50,029 nucleotides of DNA from an uncultured Collinsella sp. (GCA_902470895.1 CABRID010000003.1:1-50029), one strand, 5' to 3'. Positions 25,555 through 33,736 are shown, counted from the first letter of the stretch. Translations and numbers: made by a program. Notes: generated by a model from the letters alone, not told the origin.

Positions 25555-26703
25555 ATGCAACTAAATGCAGCTGATATAGCGCAAAAGAGAATTGACCTCG
25601 GCCTCACCCAAAAGGAGTTCGCCGCCGCCCTTGGTATGGGCTCGTCTGGCGAACGCACCGTTCGGCGCTGGGAGTCTGGGGATACTAGTCCAACGGCGGC
25701 TGAATGCGCCTTTATCGCATCGCTCGATGCGGGGGCTCCATTTGACCAAGGGGAGCGCAGCGACGCGCCTTTTACCTTCTGCGATCTCTTCGCGGGCATC
25801 GGCGGTATACGAATGCCGTTCCAGGAGCTTGGCGGTAGGTGCGTCTTCTCTTGCGAGTGGGATAAGTTCGCCCAGAAAACCTACCGGATGAACTATGGAG
25901 AGACCCCGGCGGGCGACATCCGTCAGGTCGCATCAAACGATATACCGGACTTCGATGTCCTGCTCGCAGGCTTTCCTTGTCAGCCATTCTCCCTTGCAGG
26001 CGTTTCGAAGAAGCAATCTTTGGGGAGACCCACCGGCTTTGAGGATAAAACGCAGGGAACCCTCTTTTTCGAGGTCGCTCGCATCATACGCGACAAGCGC
26101 CCGAAGGCCTTCTTGCTTGAGAACGTTAAGAACCTTACGAGTCACGACGGCGGGAAGACCTTCAAGGTCATACGACAGACGCTTGAGGAGGACCTTGGAT
26201 ACCATATTTTCTGGAAAGTGCTTGATTCAAAAAACTGGACGTGCCAGCACAGGGAGCGCATCTACATCGTGGGGTTCAGGGAGGAAGTTCCCTTCTCGTG
26301 GGATGACCTTAAGGTGCCGGGACCGGGACATACGCTAGGGGAAATCCTCGAAGAGCAACCAAACGAACGCTACACCATTTCGGATAAGCTATGGGCCTAT
26401 CTGCGCGCCTATCGCGAAAAGCATGAGGCGGCGGGCCACGGCTTTGGATACTCGATGGTCGGCCCAGAGGACACGACAAGGACGCTTTCCGCCCGGTACC
26501 ACAAGGATGGCAGCGAGATTCTGGTCGGGCAGGAAGGAAAAAACCCTCGTAAACTCACTCCCCGCGAATGCGCGCGCCTGCAAGGATTTCCCGATGAGTT
26601 CATCATCCCGGTGTCGGATACTCAGGCATACAGGCAGTTCGGCAACTCCGTGACCGTGCCGGTCGTGCGCTCGGTCGCGAAGTTGATGATGGAGGTGTTC
26701 TAG
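25555..26703 (+). CDS. DNA (cytosine-5) methyltransferase with N-terminal HTH
   Basis: 382-residue C5-cytosine methyltransferase that protects host DNA from the adjacent nuclease. Residues 1-60 form an XRE-like helix-turn-helix (KRIDLGLTQKEFAAAL, then TVRRWESGD). The catalytic part has motif I FCDLFAGIGGIR (75-86), motif IV GFPCQPFS with nucleophile Cys142, motif VI LLENVKNL, motif VIII CQHRERIYIVGF, motif IX RKLTPRECARLQGFP and motif X QFGNSVTVPVV. The order and the EcoRII/Dcm-like partner suggest a CCWGG-type target, but specificity is inferred. The fused HTH, as in M.EcoRII and M.SsoII, probably represses its own promoter. The endonuclease gene starts 1 nt after its stop. GC and codon use (AGG, ATA) look foreign. 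Confidence 0.95.
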   Translation: MQLNAADIAQKRIDLGLTQKEFAAALGMGSSGERTVRRWESGDTSPTAAECAFIASLDAGAPFDQGERSDAPFTFCDLFAGIGGIRMPFQELGGRCVFSCEWDKFAQKTYRMNYGETPAGDIRQVASNDIPDFDVLLAGFPCQPFSLAGVSKKQSLGRPTGFEDKTQGTLFFEVARIIRDKRPKAFLLENVKNLTSHDGGKTFKVIRQTLEEDLGYHIFWKVLDSKNWTCQHRERIYIVGFREEVPFSWDDLKVPGPGHTLGEILEEQPNERYTISDKLWAYLRAYREKHEAAGHGFGYSMVGPEDTTRTLSARYHKDGSEILVGQEGKNPRKLTPRECARLQGFPDEFIIPVSDTQAYRQFGNSVTVPVVRSVAKLMMEVF

Positions 26704-26704
26704 G

Positions 26705-27919
26705 ATGGACTATGGAGTACTTGGCGCGTATTTTGACGGTGCTGTCGCGAAAACCCTCGCGGGCGTTGACATCATGGGGGCCAATAAAAGCCACCAGCAC
26801 GAATTCAACGGCGTGGGGCCTTTGCGCGCGCTTTTCGGAGACGATGACATAAAGGGGATGCGAACTACCTTCGCATATCTCGATGATGGTGCAGACCCTA
26901 TATTCGACCATGGTTATACCACTTGGTACGACGCCCGCAGGAAGCATCCAACTAGAACTGAGTATAGGCTCTACTACAACGATAATGCTGCCATGGGCAT
27001 GGCCCGTCCGGGCGACCTCATGGTTTTGGCCCTACACGAAGCCAAGGAGGTCGTAATCCTATTTGCCCGAGCGGGGAGTACGGCGGAATCTCAAGTTCGC
27101 TGGCTCTTCGCGCTCGACGGGGTTGGCGAGAAGGGTTTTACGCCCTCTGCTCGGGAGGATACGCGCATCACGTCGATCGCCGCAAGGATTTTGGAGTCCA
27201 TCGGCATCGAAGTTAGCATGCCGATCGCAGCGGAGAACTTCCTCGACGGTATGATCGAGAAATTCGGCGAGTCCTTCCCCAAAGGGGCAGACTTCTCAGC
27301 CTACTCAGCTTCCACCCTTGGAAAGCTCGATTGGACGGGCGACCCGGATGGCTGCTTGGTCGCTTGTTACGAACGCGAAGAGATGCTGTTCCGCGTCTTC
27401 GAGCGGCATCTCTTGGAGCGCGACCTCGCGCCATACCTTGGCTCGGCGCTTGATGTTGATGGCGTGCTGCGCACCACTATGTCGGCCTTCCAGCGCCGCA
27501 AGTCCCGTGCGGGGACGGCGTTCGAGAATCAACTCTCGATGCTATTCGATGCTAGGGGCATACGCTACTCGGCGCAGAAATACACCGAGGGCAAATCAAA
27601 GCCGGATTTCATCTTTCCCTCTATTGACGATTACCACGACCCCAAGTTCCCTGTCGCTCGACTGACGATGCTCGGTGCCAAGACAACCATCAAGGAGCGT
27701 TGGCGTCAGGTGCTTGATGAGGCTGACAGAATCGAGGACAAGCATCTTGTAACACTTGAGCCCGCCGTAAGTGAGGATTACACACGAGCTATGGCTAAGG
27801 ACAGGCTCAGCCTCGTTGTGCCCTCATCGCTGTTCGAAACCTACACGCCCGCGCAAAGGGAATGGCTCATGAGCGTCAACGACTTCTGCAGGCTGGTAGA
27901 AGCCCGACAGCACGAGTAG
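26705..27919 (+). CDS. EcoRII-like type II restriction endonuclease
   Basis: 404-residue restriction enzyme, the same length as EcoRII. The C-terminal catalytic domain shows the EcoRII pattern: RRKSRAGTAFENQL, TEGKSKPDFIFPS with Asp301, and LGAKTTIKERWRQVLDEAD with Lys326. It ends with RLSLVVPSSLFETY-type sequence. The N-terminal 180 residues contain the TTWYDARRKHPTRTEYRLYYND segment, consistent with the EcoRII effector-binding domain. Type IIE enzymes need two sites and are autoinhibited by this domain. A CCWGG-like site is expected but not proven. It is coupled to the methyltransferase upstream and followed by a strong terminator. Confidence 0.9.
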   Translation: MDYGVLGAYFDGAVAKTLAGVDIMGANKSHQHEFNGVGPLRALFGDDDIKGMRTTFAYLDDGADPIFDHGYTTWYDARRKHPTRTEYRLYYNDNAAMGMARPGDLMVLALHEAKEVVILFARAGSTAESQVRWLFALDGVGEKGFTPSAREDTRITSIAARILESIGIEVSMPIAAENFLDGMIEKFGESFPKGADFSAYSASTLGKLDWTGDPDGCLVACYEREEMLFRVFERHLLERDLAPYLGSALDVDGVLRTTMSAFQRRKSRAGTAFENQLSMLFDARGIRYSAQKYTEGKSKPDFIFPSIDDYHDPKFPVARLTMLGAKTTIKERWRQVLDEADRIEDKHLVTLEPAVSEDYTRAMAKDRLSLVVPSSLFETYTPAQREWLMSVNDFCRLVEARQHE

Positions 27920-27947
27920 AACCACGAGACGTTTTTTAGAAATGAGG

Positions 27948-27983
27948 CCGGAGACCAGTTGAGTCTCCGGTCTTCTTTTTTCA
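27948..27983 (+). terminator. Terminator of the restriction-modification operon
   Basis: CCGGAGAC (27948-27955) pairs with GTCTCCGG (27963-27970), followed by TCTTCTTTTTT. Confidence 0.85.
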
Positions 27984-28156
27984 CTCGCAACAGATTCGTC
28001 GATCACGAGGTGGGATTTGTATTTGGACTGCGCAAACTCTTGGGCAAGGGTGCTTTTTCCAACGCGGCGGGCCCCCTCGAGCATGATGGCTCGGGATCCA
28101 TTACTCGCTTTCCAATCGAGGAGTTTATTGTAGGCCGTACGTCTGAATACTGACAT
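27984..28156 (-). pseudogene. 5' remnant of a DUF4143-type ATPase gene
   Basis: Only the first 55 or so residues of an AAA_14/DUF4143 ATPase survive, starting MSVFRRTAYNKLLDW and containing an intact Walker A (GARRVGKST). Similarity stops near VIDES, at the R-M terminator. The frame continues without meaning into the terminator and the end of the nuclease gene. The Walker B and DUF4143 parts are missing, so the product cannot be a working ATPase. The break probably marks where the restriction genes were joined to older island DNA. Three identical upstream repeats remain in place. Confidence 0.75.
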
Positions 28157-28179
28157 GATTGCCCAATCTAGCTGCTGTA

Positions 28180-28264
28180 TACACGAAATGGGAAGTGTGG
28201 TTACCTGATTCAATACACGAAATGGGAAGTATATACAGGCCCTTTTCTACACGAAATGGGAAGT
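28180..28264. repeat. Three identical 17-bp repeats with 17-bp spacers
   Basis: TACACGAAATGGGAAGT occurs at 28180-28196, 28214-28230 and 28248-28264, exactly 34 bp apart. The two 17-bp spacers are unrelated to each other. The array lies 24-108 nt upstream of the truncated ATPase start, in the place of its promoter, and is best read as a set of operator sites. Confidence 0.8.
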
Positions 28265-28405
28265 GCGGGTACCGCTGGAGCTTGTTGGGATAGATGGAGC
28301 GCATGTGTTGCGTCGCTCAGGTATGCTCATATGTGCCTAGAGTTTCACATGCCGAGAAAGGTTGATGGCTGCCATATCCACATACCAAAACACGGAGCGC
28401 TCAGC

Positions 28406-28430
28406 GCCGTCGACACCCGCGTCACCAATT
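28406..28430. repeat. Partial third copy of the tRNA-flank repeat
   Basis: These 25 bp are identical to 25363-25387, the distal part of the left 118-bp copy. They precede the complete right copy by 20 bp of G/C-rich sequence. The partial copy implies an additional integration or recombination event whose other end has been lost. Confidence 0.75.
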
Positions 28431-28450
28431 TCCCCGCGGGGGGGGGAGTT

Positions 28451-28568
28451 TTCGAATCCGCCCGGGGGCACCAGGGAATATGACGGCGTCGCGTGAGCGG
28501 CGCCGTTTTTGGTTAGTGGGGGCCGACGGCAGATTCGGGCCGTCGACGCTCGCGTCACCAATCGCGTC
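28451..28568. repeat. Right copy (attR-like) of the 118-bp tRNA-derived repeat
   Basis: Begins TTCGAATCCGCCC, runs through the tRNA acceptor and CCA end, and ends 118 bp later, like 25275-25392. It would regenerate the 3' end of tRNA-Arg on excision of the 3.2-kb island. Confidence 0.85.
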
Positions 28569-28942
28569 ATTCGAATCGGCGCTGGGAATTCAGTGCTTTT
28601 CCTCATGCAAGTATCTTCCATCTTGCGTCGCCGTCAGCCGTGAGCGGTCGATTTTTACCGATAAACGGCAAATTAATTCAGAAAAAATCAGGTAATTTCA
28701 AGAATGGTCAAACTTGATTAACAGCAAAACCACAAGGTAGATGGCTTTATACGGTGAAAAACTCTGACACAATGAGAAAAAGAGTGAAAAATACTGATTG
28801 AAAATGAACTTATGTGGCAGTAATCTACATGTCACAGGGTAAGCCCCGGCGCGCAGGCGGCGGCCCTTATCGAATTACGGATATAGATCAGGTGCTCGAA
28901 CGGGCAGAAACGATCAAGGACGAAGGTAAAGGACGTAGAAGC
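28569..28942 (+). promoter_or_regulatory. Leader of the sugar operon with direct repeat
   Basis: No gene is visible. The region turns sharply AT-rich after 28640. Two 14-bp direct repeats, GTGAAAAACTCTGA (28754-28767) and GTGAAAAATACTGA (28784-28797), start 30 bp apart upstream of the isomerase gene. They may bind the DeoR-type regulator encoded downstream. Confidence 0.45.
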
Positions 28943-29881
28943 ATGAAGCTTGCAACTCGTATCAACTCCTATTTTCGCGATGGCGACAAGAATCTTGATC
29001 GCGTGTTCGCGGAGTTCCAGAGCGTGGGCCTCACGCACGTCGACCTCAACTACCCCGAGCACTGCACAGGTGTCACGGCTGAGGACATGGCCGCCAAGCT
29101 CGCAGCTCACGACCTGCAGCTGAACGGCTGCGCGCTGCGCTTCCGCAACGCCTTCCTCAACGGTGACCTGGGCAATGCCGATGATGCCCTTGCCGCGGAA
29201 GCCCTTGAGCTCTGCTACGAGGCGTGCGACTACTGCCGCACTGCCGGTGGCAACACGGTGACCATCTGGCTCGGCCACGACGGCTTTGACTACAGCTTCC
29301 AGATCGCCTACGCTCGCGTCTTCGACCAGCTCGTAGCCGCATTCCAGAAGGTTTGCGACTACGCGCCCGACCTCAAGATCTCGATTGAGTACAAACCCTA
29401 CGAGGAGCGCGCGTACGCGTTCATCGACTCCATGGGTATGACCGGCATGATTCTCAACGCTGCAGACCGCCCGAACCTGGGCGTCACGCTGGATTACTGC
29501 CACATGCTCATGAAGCACGAGAACCCTGCCATGGCCGCCGACCTGTTCGGCCGCGAGGGCAAGCTCTACGGCATTCACCTAAACGACGGCAACGGTCGCT
29601 TCGACGATGGCCTTATGATTGGTACGTCCACGCCGGTGAAGACCCTCGAGTTCCTCTACTACGTGAAGAAGCACGGTTACGACAGCGCAATCTACTTCGA
29701 CACGTTCCCGGTCATCGAGCCCGCTGCCGGCGAGGCTGCACAGAACGACCAGATGATCCATCTGCTCAACGACGCCATCGAGGCCGTAAGCATGGAGAAG
29801 ATCCAATCCGTTATCGATGCAAACGACGCGATTAAGGCAGCCGAGCTTGTCCGCGAGCTCTTCTGCGCAATGGGGAGGTAA
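28943..29881 (+). CDS. TIM-barrel sugar (phosphate) isomerase/epimerase
   Basis: 312-residue member of the xylose-isomerase-like (AP endonuclease 2) TIM-barrel superfamily, which includes ketose 3-epimerases and sugar isomerases. Metal-binding segments are visible as ISIEYKPYEERA (Glu), VTLDYCHMLMKHENP (Asp/His) and GIHLNDGNGRFDDG (His), with IYFDTFP near the end. Substrate cannot be assigned. The start at 28943 (MKLATRINSYF) is chosen because AAAGGACG precedes it; the frame upstream is not protein-like. The PTS permease starts 3 nt after its stop, so the enzyme likely acts on the sugar phosphate that the permease delivers. Confidence 0.85.
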   Translation: MKLATRINSYFRDGDKNLDRVFAEFQSVGLTHVDLNYPEHCTGVTAEDMAAKLAAHDLQLNGCALRFRNAFLNGDLGNADDALAAEALELCYEACDYCRTAGGNTVTIWLGHDGFDYSFQIAYARVFDQLVAAFQKVCDYAPDLKISIEYKPYEERAYAFIDSMGMTGMILNAADRPNLGVTLDYCHMLMKHENPAMAADLFGREGKLYGIHLNDGNGRFDDGLMIGTSTPVKTLEFLYYVKKHGYDSAIYFDTFPVIEPAAGEAAQNDQMIHLLNDAIEAVSMEKIQSVIDANDAIKAAELVRELFCAMGR

Positions 29882-29884
29882 CCA

Positions 29885-31261
29885 ATGAAACGCGACTGGA
29901 ACGCGATGGCTCAGGGGATTCTGGACGCCGTCGGTGGTCCCGAGAACATCTCGGGCATGACGCACTGCGCGACGCGCCTGCGCCTCAATCTCAAAGACGA
30001 CGCGGCTTGCGACGACGCTGCGGTCAAGGAAGTCGAAGGCGTTGTGAACACGCTGAACAAGGCCGGTCAGTACCAGGTTCTCATCGGCACTGAGGTCCCG
30101 AAGCTGTACGAGAAGTTTGAGCCGCTGGTCAAGGGTTCGGGCGTGGAAATCTCCGCTGCTACCAAGGACGAGGGCGAGAGCATCGTCAGCCAAGTCTTCT
30201 CCGCGATCTCCGGCATCTTTGCCCCGCTGCTGCCCGCCATGGCCGGCTCCGGTATCCTGCGCGGCTTCGTTATCCTGGCCGCCCAGCTCGGCATCATCGC
30301 TGAGGGCACGGGTACCTACACCATCCTGTACACCCTGGCCATGAGCGTGTTCTACTTCCTGCCCGTGCTGCTCGGCTTCTCCGCCGGCAAGCGCTTCGGC
30401 GCGAGCCCGTACCTGTCGGCGCTGCTCGGCGCGTGCCTGCTCTACCCGGACTTCATCGCCCTCATGGGCGACGCGGGCAACGGCGCCATGACGGACTTCT
30501 TCGGCATCCCCGTGGTTCTCATGAACTACAACTCCACGGTTATCCCTGCCATCTTGTCTGTCTGGGTCTACTCGTACCTGTACAAGTGGCTCGATGAGCA
30601 CGTTTCCGAGATGCTCAAGCTCGTCGTGCTGCCCGCCATCTCCCTGATCGTTATGGTTCCGCTCACCATGCTCGTCATCGGTCCCCTGGGCGTCTACGCT
30701 GGTGAGGCCATCGCCTTCGTGGTCAACTGGCTGATCGAGCGCAGCTCCGTGTTCGCCGGCGTGCTGGTTGGCGGCGGCTGGTCCGTGCTGGTGTCCATGG
30801 GCATCCACTGGGCCGTGAACCCCATCATGATCAACAACATCGCTCAGAACGGCTTCGACTACATCTGCCCCTTCACCTTCGCCTGCAACTTCGCCGTTAT
30901 CGGCTGCGCCTTCGGCGTGTTCCTCAAGGCCCGCGACCAGAAGCTCAAGAGCTTCGCGATGACCGGTGTCGTATCGATCGCCCTGTCCGCCATCATCGAG
31001 CCCACGCTGTTCGGTATGCTCGTGAAGAACAAGAAGGTCTGGCTTGCGCAGATCATCGGCGGTGCCGTCGGCGGCGCGTTCCTCGGTATCATGAAGGTCG
31101 TCACCACTGCGTTCACCTTCGGTTCCGTCACTACGTTCCCGGCTTTCGTGAGTTCCGACCCCATGAACTTCGCTTGGGCTATGGTCGGCATGCTCATTTC
31201 CGCCGTCGTGGCCGGTGTTCTTGCCTTCGCCTTCACCGGCAAGGAGGATCAGCTCGCCTAA
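29885..31261 (+). CDS. PTS EIIBC permease, glucose/sucrose/beta-glucoside superfamily
   Basis: 458-residue sugar permease-kinase. The EIIB domain (1-85) has the phosphorylatable Cys28 in GMTHCATRLRL and the NKAGQYQVLIG segment. The EIIC domain follows from about residue 105 with roughly ten membrane helices, including GWSVLVSMGIHWAVNPIM-like and the SAIIEPTLFGML motif typical of the glucose superfamily. No EIIA domain is attached or encoded nearby, so it must borrow EIIA from another system. It is coupled to the isomerase upstream (3-nt gap). The imported sugar is unknown; neighbours point to a hexose or ketose processed by epimerases. Confidence 0.92.
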   Translation: MKRDWNAMAQGILDAVGGPENISGMTHCATRLRLNLKDDAACDDAAVKEVEGVVNTLNKAGQYQVLIGTEVPKLYEKFEPLVKGSGVEISAATKDEGESIVSQVFSAISGIFAPLLPAMAGSGILRGFVILAAQLGIIAEGTGTYTILYTLAMSVFYFLPVLLGFSAGKRFGASPYLSALLGACLLYPDFIALMGDAGNGAMTDFFGIPVVLMNYNSTVIPAILSVWVYSYLYKWLDEHVSEMLKLVVLPAISLIVMVPLTMLVIGPLGVYAGEAIAFVVNWLIERSSVFAGVLVGGGWSVLVSMGIHWAVNPIMINNIAQNGFDYICPFTFACNFAVIGCAFGVFLKARDQKLKSFAMTGVVSIALSAIIEPTLFGMLVKNKKVWLAQIIGGAVGGAFLGIMKVVTTAFTFGSVTTFPAFVSSDPMNFAWAMVGMLISAVVAGVLAFAFTGKEDQLA

Positions 31262-31338
31262 GAGCCCCGGATGCGCCGCCTCTCCTAGGGTCGTTCTCTT
31301 CGCTTGAAGAGCGTCGCGCTTACGCGAGGTGTGTCAAC

Positions 31339-31359
31339 CTCGTTCAAATTGTGAACGAG
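31339..31359. promoter_or_regulatory. Candidate operator upstream of the DeoR-type gene
   Basis: CTCGTTCA (31339-31346) and TGAACGAG (31352-31359) form a perfect 8-bp inverted repeat with a 5-bp centre in the gap between the permease and regulator genes. Confidence 0.45.
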
Positions 31360-31485
31360 AGGGTAGGTCAATCGATTAAGCGGTCGTCATCGCAACAGGT
31401 GGCGGCCGCTATTCTGCTTGTGCGTTACACTTTTCGAAAAGAAATGAACGAGCGTGAAGCAGAGTGGTTTGGAGAGGTTCCCAAT

Positions 31486-32229
31486 ATGATTCCGTATGAG
31501 CGCCAGGAGCGAATTGTAGAGTGCCTGCAGAAGTCGGGCCTCGCGAGGATTTCCGAGCTGCAGGAGGAGCTGCCGGGCGTCTCTATTTCGACGCTACGTC
31601 GCGACCTCAAGGAGCTGGAGGCGCTTGGCAAGGTTGAGCATCTTTCGGGCGGCGCGGTGAGGCTCCTCTCGGCTGTCCACGAGGTGAGTATCTCGACGCG
31701 TTCGGGCCTACACGGGAGTGAGAAGGAACAGATTGCCCAAGTCGCCTTGCGTTTTGTTGAGGACGGGGACACGCTCTACTTGGACTCGGGTTCCACCTGC
31801 ACGGCGCTGCTGCGTCTGCTGCTCGACCGCGACGTGACAATTTACACGACGGATGCCTCGGCGTGCCTGATTAAGAGCGAGACGCGCGCCCAGCTCATCG
31901 TGGTGGGTGGCGAGTTCAACTATGTGAACTCCTCGTTCTGCGGTTCTATGACCGAATCGATCCTGCGCGATCTGTACTTCGATAAGGCGTTTATCGGGAC
32001 CAACGCGATTGACGAGGACCGCGGCGTCATGACGCCCTCCTACGTTGAGGCGGCGAAGAAGCGCATCGTGCGCGAGAATTCGAATAAGGCGTACGTGCTG
32101 TGCGACAGCTCGAAGTTCCATCAGTTCTCGAATGTTCGCGCGTTTGGGTTCGATGGTGTGTCGATTATCGCGGAGTCCTATGACGAGAAGATCGCCCAGT
32201 GCGCGCGCCTGATCACGCCTGGAGCGTAG
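31486..32229 (+). CDS. DeoR-family transcriptional regulator
   Basis: 247-residue repressor, normal DeoR length. The N-terminal winged helix-turn-helix reads RQERIVECLQKSGLARISEL with the recognition helix VSISTLRRDLKELE and wing GKVEHLSGGAV. The DeoRC sensor domain follows, with DGDTLYLDSGSTC, a phosphosugar-binding signature, and YVLCDSSKF near the C-terminus. Regulators of this class typically sense a phosphorylated intermediate of the sugar pathway they control. The start at 31486 has GGAGAGG upstream. It lies 224 nt after the PTS gene on the same strand and probably controls that operon. Confidence 0.92.
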   Translation: MIPYERQERIVECLQKSGLARISELQEELPGVSISTLRRDLKELEALGKVEHLSGGAVRLLSAVHEVSISTRSGLHGSEKEQIAQVALRFVEDGDTLYLDSGSTCTALLRLLLDRDVTIYTTDASACLIKSETRAQLIVVGGEFNYVNSSFCGSMTESILRDLYFDKAFIGTNAIDEDRGVMTPSYVEAAKKRIVRENSNKAYVLCDSSKFHQFSNVRAFGFDGVSIIAESYDEKIAQCARLITPGA

Positions 32230-32403
32230 GGGGTCCGGGCTCAGGTCTGCGGATTGCGGCCCCTGGCTGCTGCTGTCCGCGTAGCGGGATTTCTTCCTAG
32301 GGAATACGACAGCGTTTCGTGGTGCGGGCTCCTGCATGATACCAGCTAGATAGGCAAATATGGCAACGTTGTGAATCTGGAAAAGCCTGCAGGTTAACAA
32401 CGT

Positions 32404-32453
32404 GGTTAAACGATTAATCAGCCAGACTGTAGATAAAGGTTAAACGATTAATT
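32404..32453. promoter_or_regulatory. Twin LacI-type operators before the epimerase gene
   Basis: GGTTAAACGATTAATC (32404-32419) and GGTTAAACGATTAATT (32438-32453) start 34 bp apart. They match the site before lacI (34831-34846) at most positions. A further half-site GGTTAAC lies at 32392-32398. Confidence 0.7.
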
Positions 32454-32494
32454 ACCACCGAGTAGATAATCACCGAGCAGATAAGGAGTTCACT

Positions 32495-33148
32495 ATGCTG
32501 CTCTGCCCCAGTCTCATGTGCGCCGACTACGGCAATCTGCGTGCGACCGTCGAGGATCTCGACGCCGCCGGCATCGACATCTTCCATTGCGACGTGATGG
32601 ACGGCAGTTTCGTTCCCAATTTCGCCATGGGTCTCGAAGACATCAAGGCCGTGCGAGCTGCCACCAACAAGCTCGTCGACGTGCACCTTATGGTCGAGAA
32701 TCCTGCCAGCAAGGTTGAACTTTTCGCCTCCGCCGGCGCGGACATCATCTATATCCATCCGGAGTCCGAGCGTTACGTGGTCAAGACACTCGCCGCGATT
32801 AAGTCCCTCGGCAAGAGCGCCGGTATCGCCGTGAACCCCGACACCTCTATCTCCGAGATCGAGGAGATGTTGAACCTCTGCGATTACGTGATGGTCATGA
32901 CGGTGAATCCGGGTTTTGCCGGTCAGAGCTTTATCGAGTTCACGAACGACAAGGTGCGTCGCCTTGCCGCGCTGAAGGAGCGCTTTGGCTTCAAGCTCAT
33001 GATCGACGGCGCCTGCTCGCCCGAGCGCGTGCGCGACCTGTCCGCCATTGGCGCGGACGGATTTATCCTGGGCACCAGTGCGCTGTTTGGCAAGGACGCT
33101 GGTTACGAGGAGTGTCTGCGCCGTTTGCGCGCCGGCGAGGTGTATTAG
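32495..33148 (+). CDS. Ribulose-phosphate/allulose-6-phosphate 3-epimerase
   Basis: 217-residue TIM-barrel ketose-phosphate 3-epimerase. Family motifs are PSLMCADYGNL (start), HCDVMDGSFVPN with the metal/catalytic Asp, DVHLMVENP, MTVNPGFAGQSF and the phosphate loop DGFILGTSALF. The MTVxPGFAGQ form and PSLMC start recall AlsE (D-allulose-6-phosphate 3-epimerase) more than housekeeping Rpe, which usually has MSVNPGFGGQ. Together with a PTS, RpiB and LacI this suggests catabolism of a rare hexose, but ribulose-5-phosphate epimerisation is not excluded. AAGGAG precedes the ATG. Two LacI-type operators lie upstream, so it is likely repressed by the downstream LacI protein. Confidence 0.85.
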   Translation: MLLCPSLMCADYGNLRATVEDLDAAGIDIFHCDVMDGSFVPNFAMGLEDIKAVRAATNKLVDVHLMVENPASKVELFASAGADIIYIHPESERYVVKTLAAIKSLGKSAGIAVNPDTSISEIEEMLNLCDYVMVMTVNPGFAGQSFIEFTNDKVRRLAALKERFGFKLMIDGACSPERVRDLSAIGADGFILGTSALFGKDAGYEECLRRLRAGEVY

Positions 33149-33220
33149 AAGCGGAACGGCGAATTAGGACGGATTGAGCGCGCGGCATGCGCGAATGGTT
33201 CTTATGGAAAGGGGTCTCTT

Positions 33221-33697
33221 TTGAAGATCGGTATTGGAAACGACCACGTCGCAGTCGAGTACAAGGAAGCCATCACGGCGTATATCCAGGAGAAGTACGG
33301 CTACGAAGTCGTGAACTTCGGTACGGACAGCACCGAGCGCTTTGACTATCCCATCGCGGGTGAGGCCGTGGCGGACGCTGTCATGTCCGGCGAGGTTGAT
33401 CGCGGTATCGTTATCTGCGGTACGGGTGTGGGCATCTCGCTTGCCGCCAACAAGGTGCGCGGTATCCGTTGCTGCACCTGCTCTGAGCCGTATTCCGCTC
33501 GCCTGTCGCGCGAGCACAACAACACCAACATGCTCGCATTTGGTGCTCGTGTGGTAGGCATCGAGCTGGCCAAAATGATTGTCGACGCCTGGCTCACCGG
33601 CGAGTTCGAGGGCGGCCGTCACCAGCGACGCATCGATATGATTCGCCAGATCGAGGCTCGTCAGCTCGTACGTGCGGAGGAAGCACGCGGCTGGTAG
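33221..33697 (+). CDS. rpiB: Ribose/allose-6-phosphate isomerase RpiB (LacAB family)
   Basis: 158-residue aldose-ketose phosphate isomerase. Features are the IGIGNDHVAVEYKE N-terminus with the substrate His, the GTDSTERFDYP segment, the GIVICGTGVGISLAANKVRGIR anion-hole region with catalytic Cys, and HNNTNMLAFGARV. The start is TTG at 33221, with GGAAAGGGG upstream. RpiB of E. coli also acts on D-allose-6-phosphate, fitting an allose/allulose-like route with the epimerase 72 nt upstream. A strong bidirectional terminator follows. Confidence 0.92.
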   Translation: MKIGIGNDHVAVEYKEAITAYIQEKYGYEVVNFGTDSTERFDYPIAGEAVADAVMSGEVDRGIVICGTGVGISLAANKVRGIRCCTCSEPYSARLSREHNNTNMLAFGARVVGIELAKMIVDAWLTGEFEGGRHQRRIDMIRQIEARQLVRAEEARGW

Positions 33698-33700
33698 CGG

Positions 33701-33736
33701 AAAAGCCCGTCACCCGTGTGGTGGCGGGCTTTTTGC
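33701..33736. terminator. Bidirectional terminator between rpiB and lacI
   Basis: AAAAGCCCG...CACC pairs with GGTGGCGGGCTTTTT, with A and T tracts on both sides. It serves the convergent rpiB and lacI genes. Confidence 0.85.

Noticed and set aside
27824..28213. Intact 129-residue protein at the island's right side
   Set aside because: Family similarity stops after about 55 residues, and the rest is translated from a terminator and the antisense of the nuclease gene.
28180..28264. CRISPR array
   Set aside because: Repeats and spacers are only 17 bp each, there are three units and no cas gene is present. The position in front of an ATPase gene start fits operator sites better.
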